Origin: Sternotherus odoratus
Taxonomy: Eukaryota > Chordata > Testudines > Kinosternidae
DNA: 64,000 nt
Reading direction: 5' to 3'
Assembly (NCBI GenBank): GCA_032164245.1
Contig: JAVMKO010000002.1
Span: 56,825,840-56,889,839, forward strand
The notes under the pieces were generated by a model. It made no database searches. It was not told the origin of the DNA and saw only the letters and a program-made list of their open reading frames with translations. Of this stretch, positions 61,727-64,000 are shown piece after piece (the stretch's first letter is position 1; each line of letters opens with the position of its first letter). The translations under genes and the position numbers were made by a program.

Positions 61727-64000
61727 ATGTGAAAAGACATGAAAAGTACATTATCTAATAAAACTAAGGGTAACTTTAGGATGCTACTACCCAAGTTGCA
61801 CTTTAGCCAGGACACCAAGAGCAATGCCTCTCATCTGGAGAATTGTGCATGTAATCTCTAATGGCCACAGGTGGCCAGGAGGACCTTAGTTTTGTGTCAT
61901 TCAAGCAGACAGGACCTCCAGCAGCCTCTAATGCAATCTTGGGACGTAACTTAAGTTCTGATTCAGGGAGAAATCTCCCAATTGAAATATCCATATCACT
62001 TTCTGAGGGACCCGAGTGGGCTATGGGTTTTCCCTTAAAAAAAGTGATCCAGCATGTTGCTGTTAAGCTTATGAGAGCTGATAGGGTCACAGAACATGGT
62101 AACTCATTTCTAGAGAGAGAGCGAGGAGGCAATGTTATGGGGAAAGTATATATAAATTAATAAATATACGAAGATTTACAAATTTGTAGAAAATCCATCC
62201 AATAGTTCGGACAAGGTGAAACACACCTGAAAACAGGAATGCGAATAGAATATAAAATGCCTAGTATTAGCAGGTGATGCATCACTGCAGTCAAAAAAGC
62301 ACTATCAACAAAAACAGTCATAGAATGATTTTACAGACCAAAATATTATAAAAAAGGCTTTTCTGCAATTCTTTTGGCACCTTTACAACAAAAAGTCTTG
62401 CTTACCTAGAGGAATACACAGGAAAGACAGAACCACTTCATATCTGCAGTAGTTGCTAAAATACTTGTTATACATCACCATTGCAGTAAGACATCTATCA
62501 GTTTACTGATGAAAGAGATCTTTATCCTATTAAATCAGGAAAACTTTCTAACTGTTACGCAGCTTACAAAGTTGGCATTGGACACAAGCTATTCATCTTG
62601 AAATAGGTCAACAGAATGTGAAATCTACTAGCTGCAGAATCCATGAATTTTAACTGTCTCCTGTGATTCCATACACTCCTGTTAGATAGCATTATCAGTC
62701 AGACTTTCATCCTATTTCTACTTTTACTGAGAAAATTCTTTGGCTCTTCCAATCCATCGTTGCAATGTTGTCACTACCTATTATAAAGATGTGAAGTCCC
62801 CACTTTATTAAACTTATAAAACCATCACAACTGCTCTGCATCCAGTACTAGAACAGGAAACATTAACATTAAAGCAATTTGATTAACCCTTCTTGAAAAC
62901 TAGGCTCTTCAACACAATTTGATCTTTATTTTGTTAAAACAGTTCTATATTGCTGATTTTTTTATATATAATCATTTGACAAATGTTCCACAATTTATCT
63001 ACCACCGGATATTACACTACAACCATTTGCAGCCAGAGTTCAGCCATTCCAAGGGTCATGCAGGAATCATACTGTACAAGGGTAAAAAGTTCCCCCTCAA
63101 GTTGTGCTGTTTTAAGTTGGGTGGGATGGGCGATTTGCAGGGAGTGTGGGAGAGAAGAATGTTTGTTTAGTTTTTGTCTGAAAAAAATATCTAAAGTGCT
63201 CTTCCACTGTGAAAAATGAAAATAAAAATGGCAACTTCTACTTCAGCTTTTTTGTTCCGTGTGTGTAGTGTACTCAGAATCATCGTATCTGCTTACTTTA
63301 ATGACTAAAACTAATTTTAACTACTAAGCTGAATTTTATTCTTGCTTGAGAAAAAACAGGGACTGTTAACTAAATTAACTGTAGAATATGGAGGATGATG
63401 TTTGACTAAGAAAGAACCAGCTTGACTTTCAGGTTCTAGACAGAATTTGCAGTCTGGCCGTTAAAAAAATAATAATCTTTTTTACTTTAGAAAGTGAGCA
63501 GACTTGGACTGGAAGCCAGTGGGAGACACTAAACATGGAACATCCCAATACCATTTTCATTTTTTTTCAAAGCAGGAGAACACTTTAATATCTAGCTAAT
63601 AAGAAGCAGTTTTAATTTGAAGATGCTCCAGGAATTACTTTACTATGCACTTGTAGATTTAAAATCCAGAGTTTAAACACAGACTATCCAGAGGCCATAT
63701 TTTCTCTCTTAGGTAAACCGAGTCTATTGTCTTAGCTTATGACAGTGGCTAATAAGAAAAAATGCATTGTGTAATGTTACATTCTTTCTGGCATTCCAAC
63801 TTTTTTGTTTGCTTTTAATTAGGAATAATCAAGATTGGCTGAGCATAATATTGCCTTGAAGAGCATAACAAACCATCAAATGTAATCAAATACATTGCTG
63901 TATTTCCTTAAAAGCTGAACCATACAAGAAAGCTTAGACTGCAGCTACATCTCTTCCCTTGGGCTAAAGGAAAAGCTAACCAATCTGAAAAGAACTCTCA
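61727..64000. other. Sequence to the right edge, no recognised feature
   Basis: AT-rich. No LYN first exon, CpG island or repeat family was recognised. Confidence 0.4.

Overview
This is a stretch of vertebrate nuclear genome, most probably from a turtle. The reasons are one intron-split vertebrate gene with ordinary GT/AG junctions and a repeat mix typical of reptiles: CR1 LINEs, Penelope-like elements, a DIRS1-like element, many hAT MITEs, Harbinger and Helitrons, plus old MIR and L2-type relics. 'Turtle' is inference from this mix; 'vertebrate' is firm. Nothing prokaryotic is present.

The one host gene is LYN, a Src-family tyrosine kinase, on the minus strand. Nine coding exons lie at 28560-28424, 26628-26580, 26488-26383, 26008-25910, 25802-25699, 24249-24100, 21596-21444, 5900-5718 and 4837-4761. 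Reading frame and intron phase agree across every junction. They encode about 351 residues: the acylated N-terminus, the unique region, SH3, SH2, and the kinase N-lobe through the start of the C-lobe. The exons with the HRD and DFG motifs, the activation loop and the tail tyrosine lie beyond the left edge. Exon 1 keeps the internal splice donor that makes LYN-A and LYN-B in mammals. Everything from 28561 to 64000 is probably 5' intron or upstream sequence. I could not identify a non-coding first exon or a promoter there.

Repeats, left to right. 1-6.7 kb: a small hAT MITE, an old CR1 and a hAT element. 6.7-8.4 kb: a Helitron filled with a C-rich minisatellite. 8.9-11.2 kb: Penelope tail, MIR, CR1 with a nested hAT, a GC-rich hAT-like element and an L2-type tail. 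12.3-16.6 kb: a HeliBat-like Helitron beside a decayed DIRS1-like retrotransposon. 18.6-21.1 kb: CR1, Penelope and hAT. 21.7-23.0 kb: a Tigger-like MITE and a foldback TA-target element. 24.7-25.3 kb: a solo LTR. 29.0-30.1 kb: a Penelope 3' part with a GIY-YIG domain, interrupted by a 5S rRNA-derived retroposon. 34.0-41.3 kb: hAT, a long CR1, hAT, Penelope with a nested Harbinger MITE, and a hAT-like MITE with a long pyrimidine tract. 42.6-43.6 kb: a second Helitron of the first family. 44.5-50.5 kb: hAT elements. 51.8-52.4 kb: a second solo LTR. 52.8-57.1 kb: a full-length Harbinger with Myb-like and transposase genes and a third, antisense ORF. 57.9-59.2 kb: hAT and a second 5S-derived retroposon. 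61.6 kb: a hAT MITE. The remaining sequence shows nothing I recognise.

The points most worth a second look are the two chimeric 5S retroposons with perfect target-site duplications, the Harbinger with its antisense third ORF, the DIRS1-like relic, the foldback element with mirrored GC-rich arms, and the conserved LYN alternative donor.
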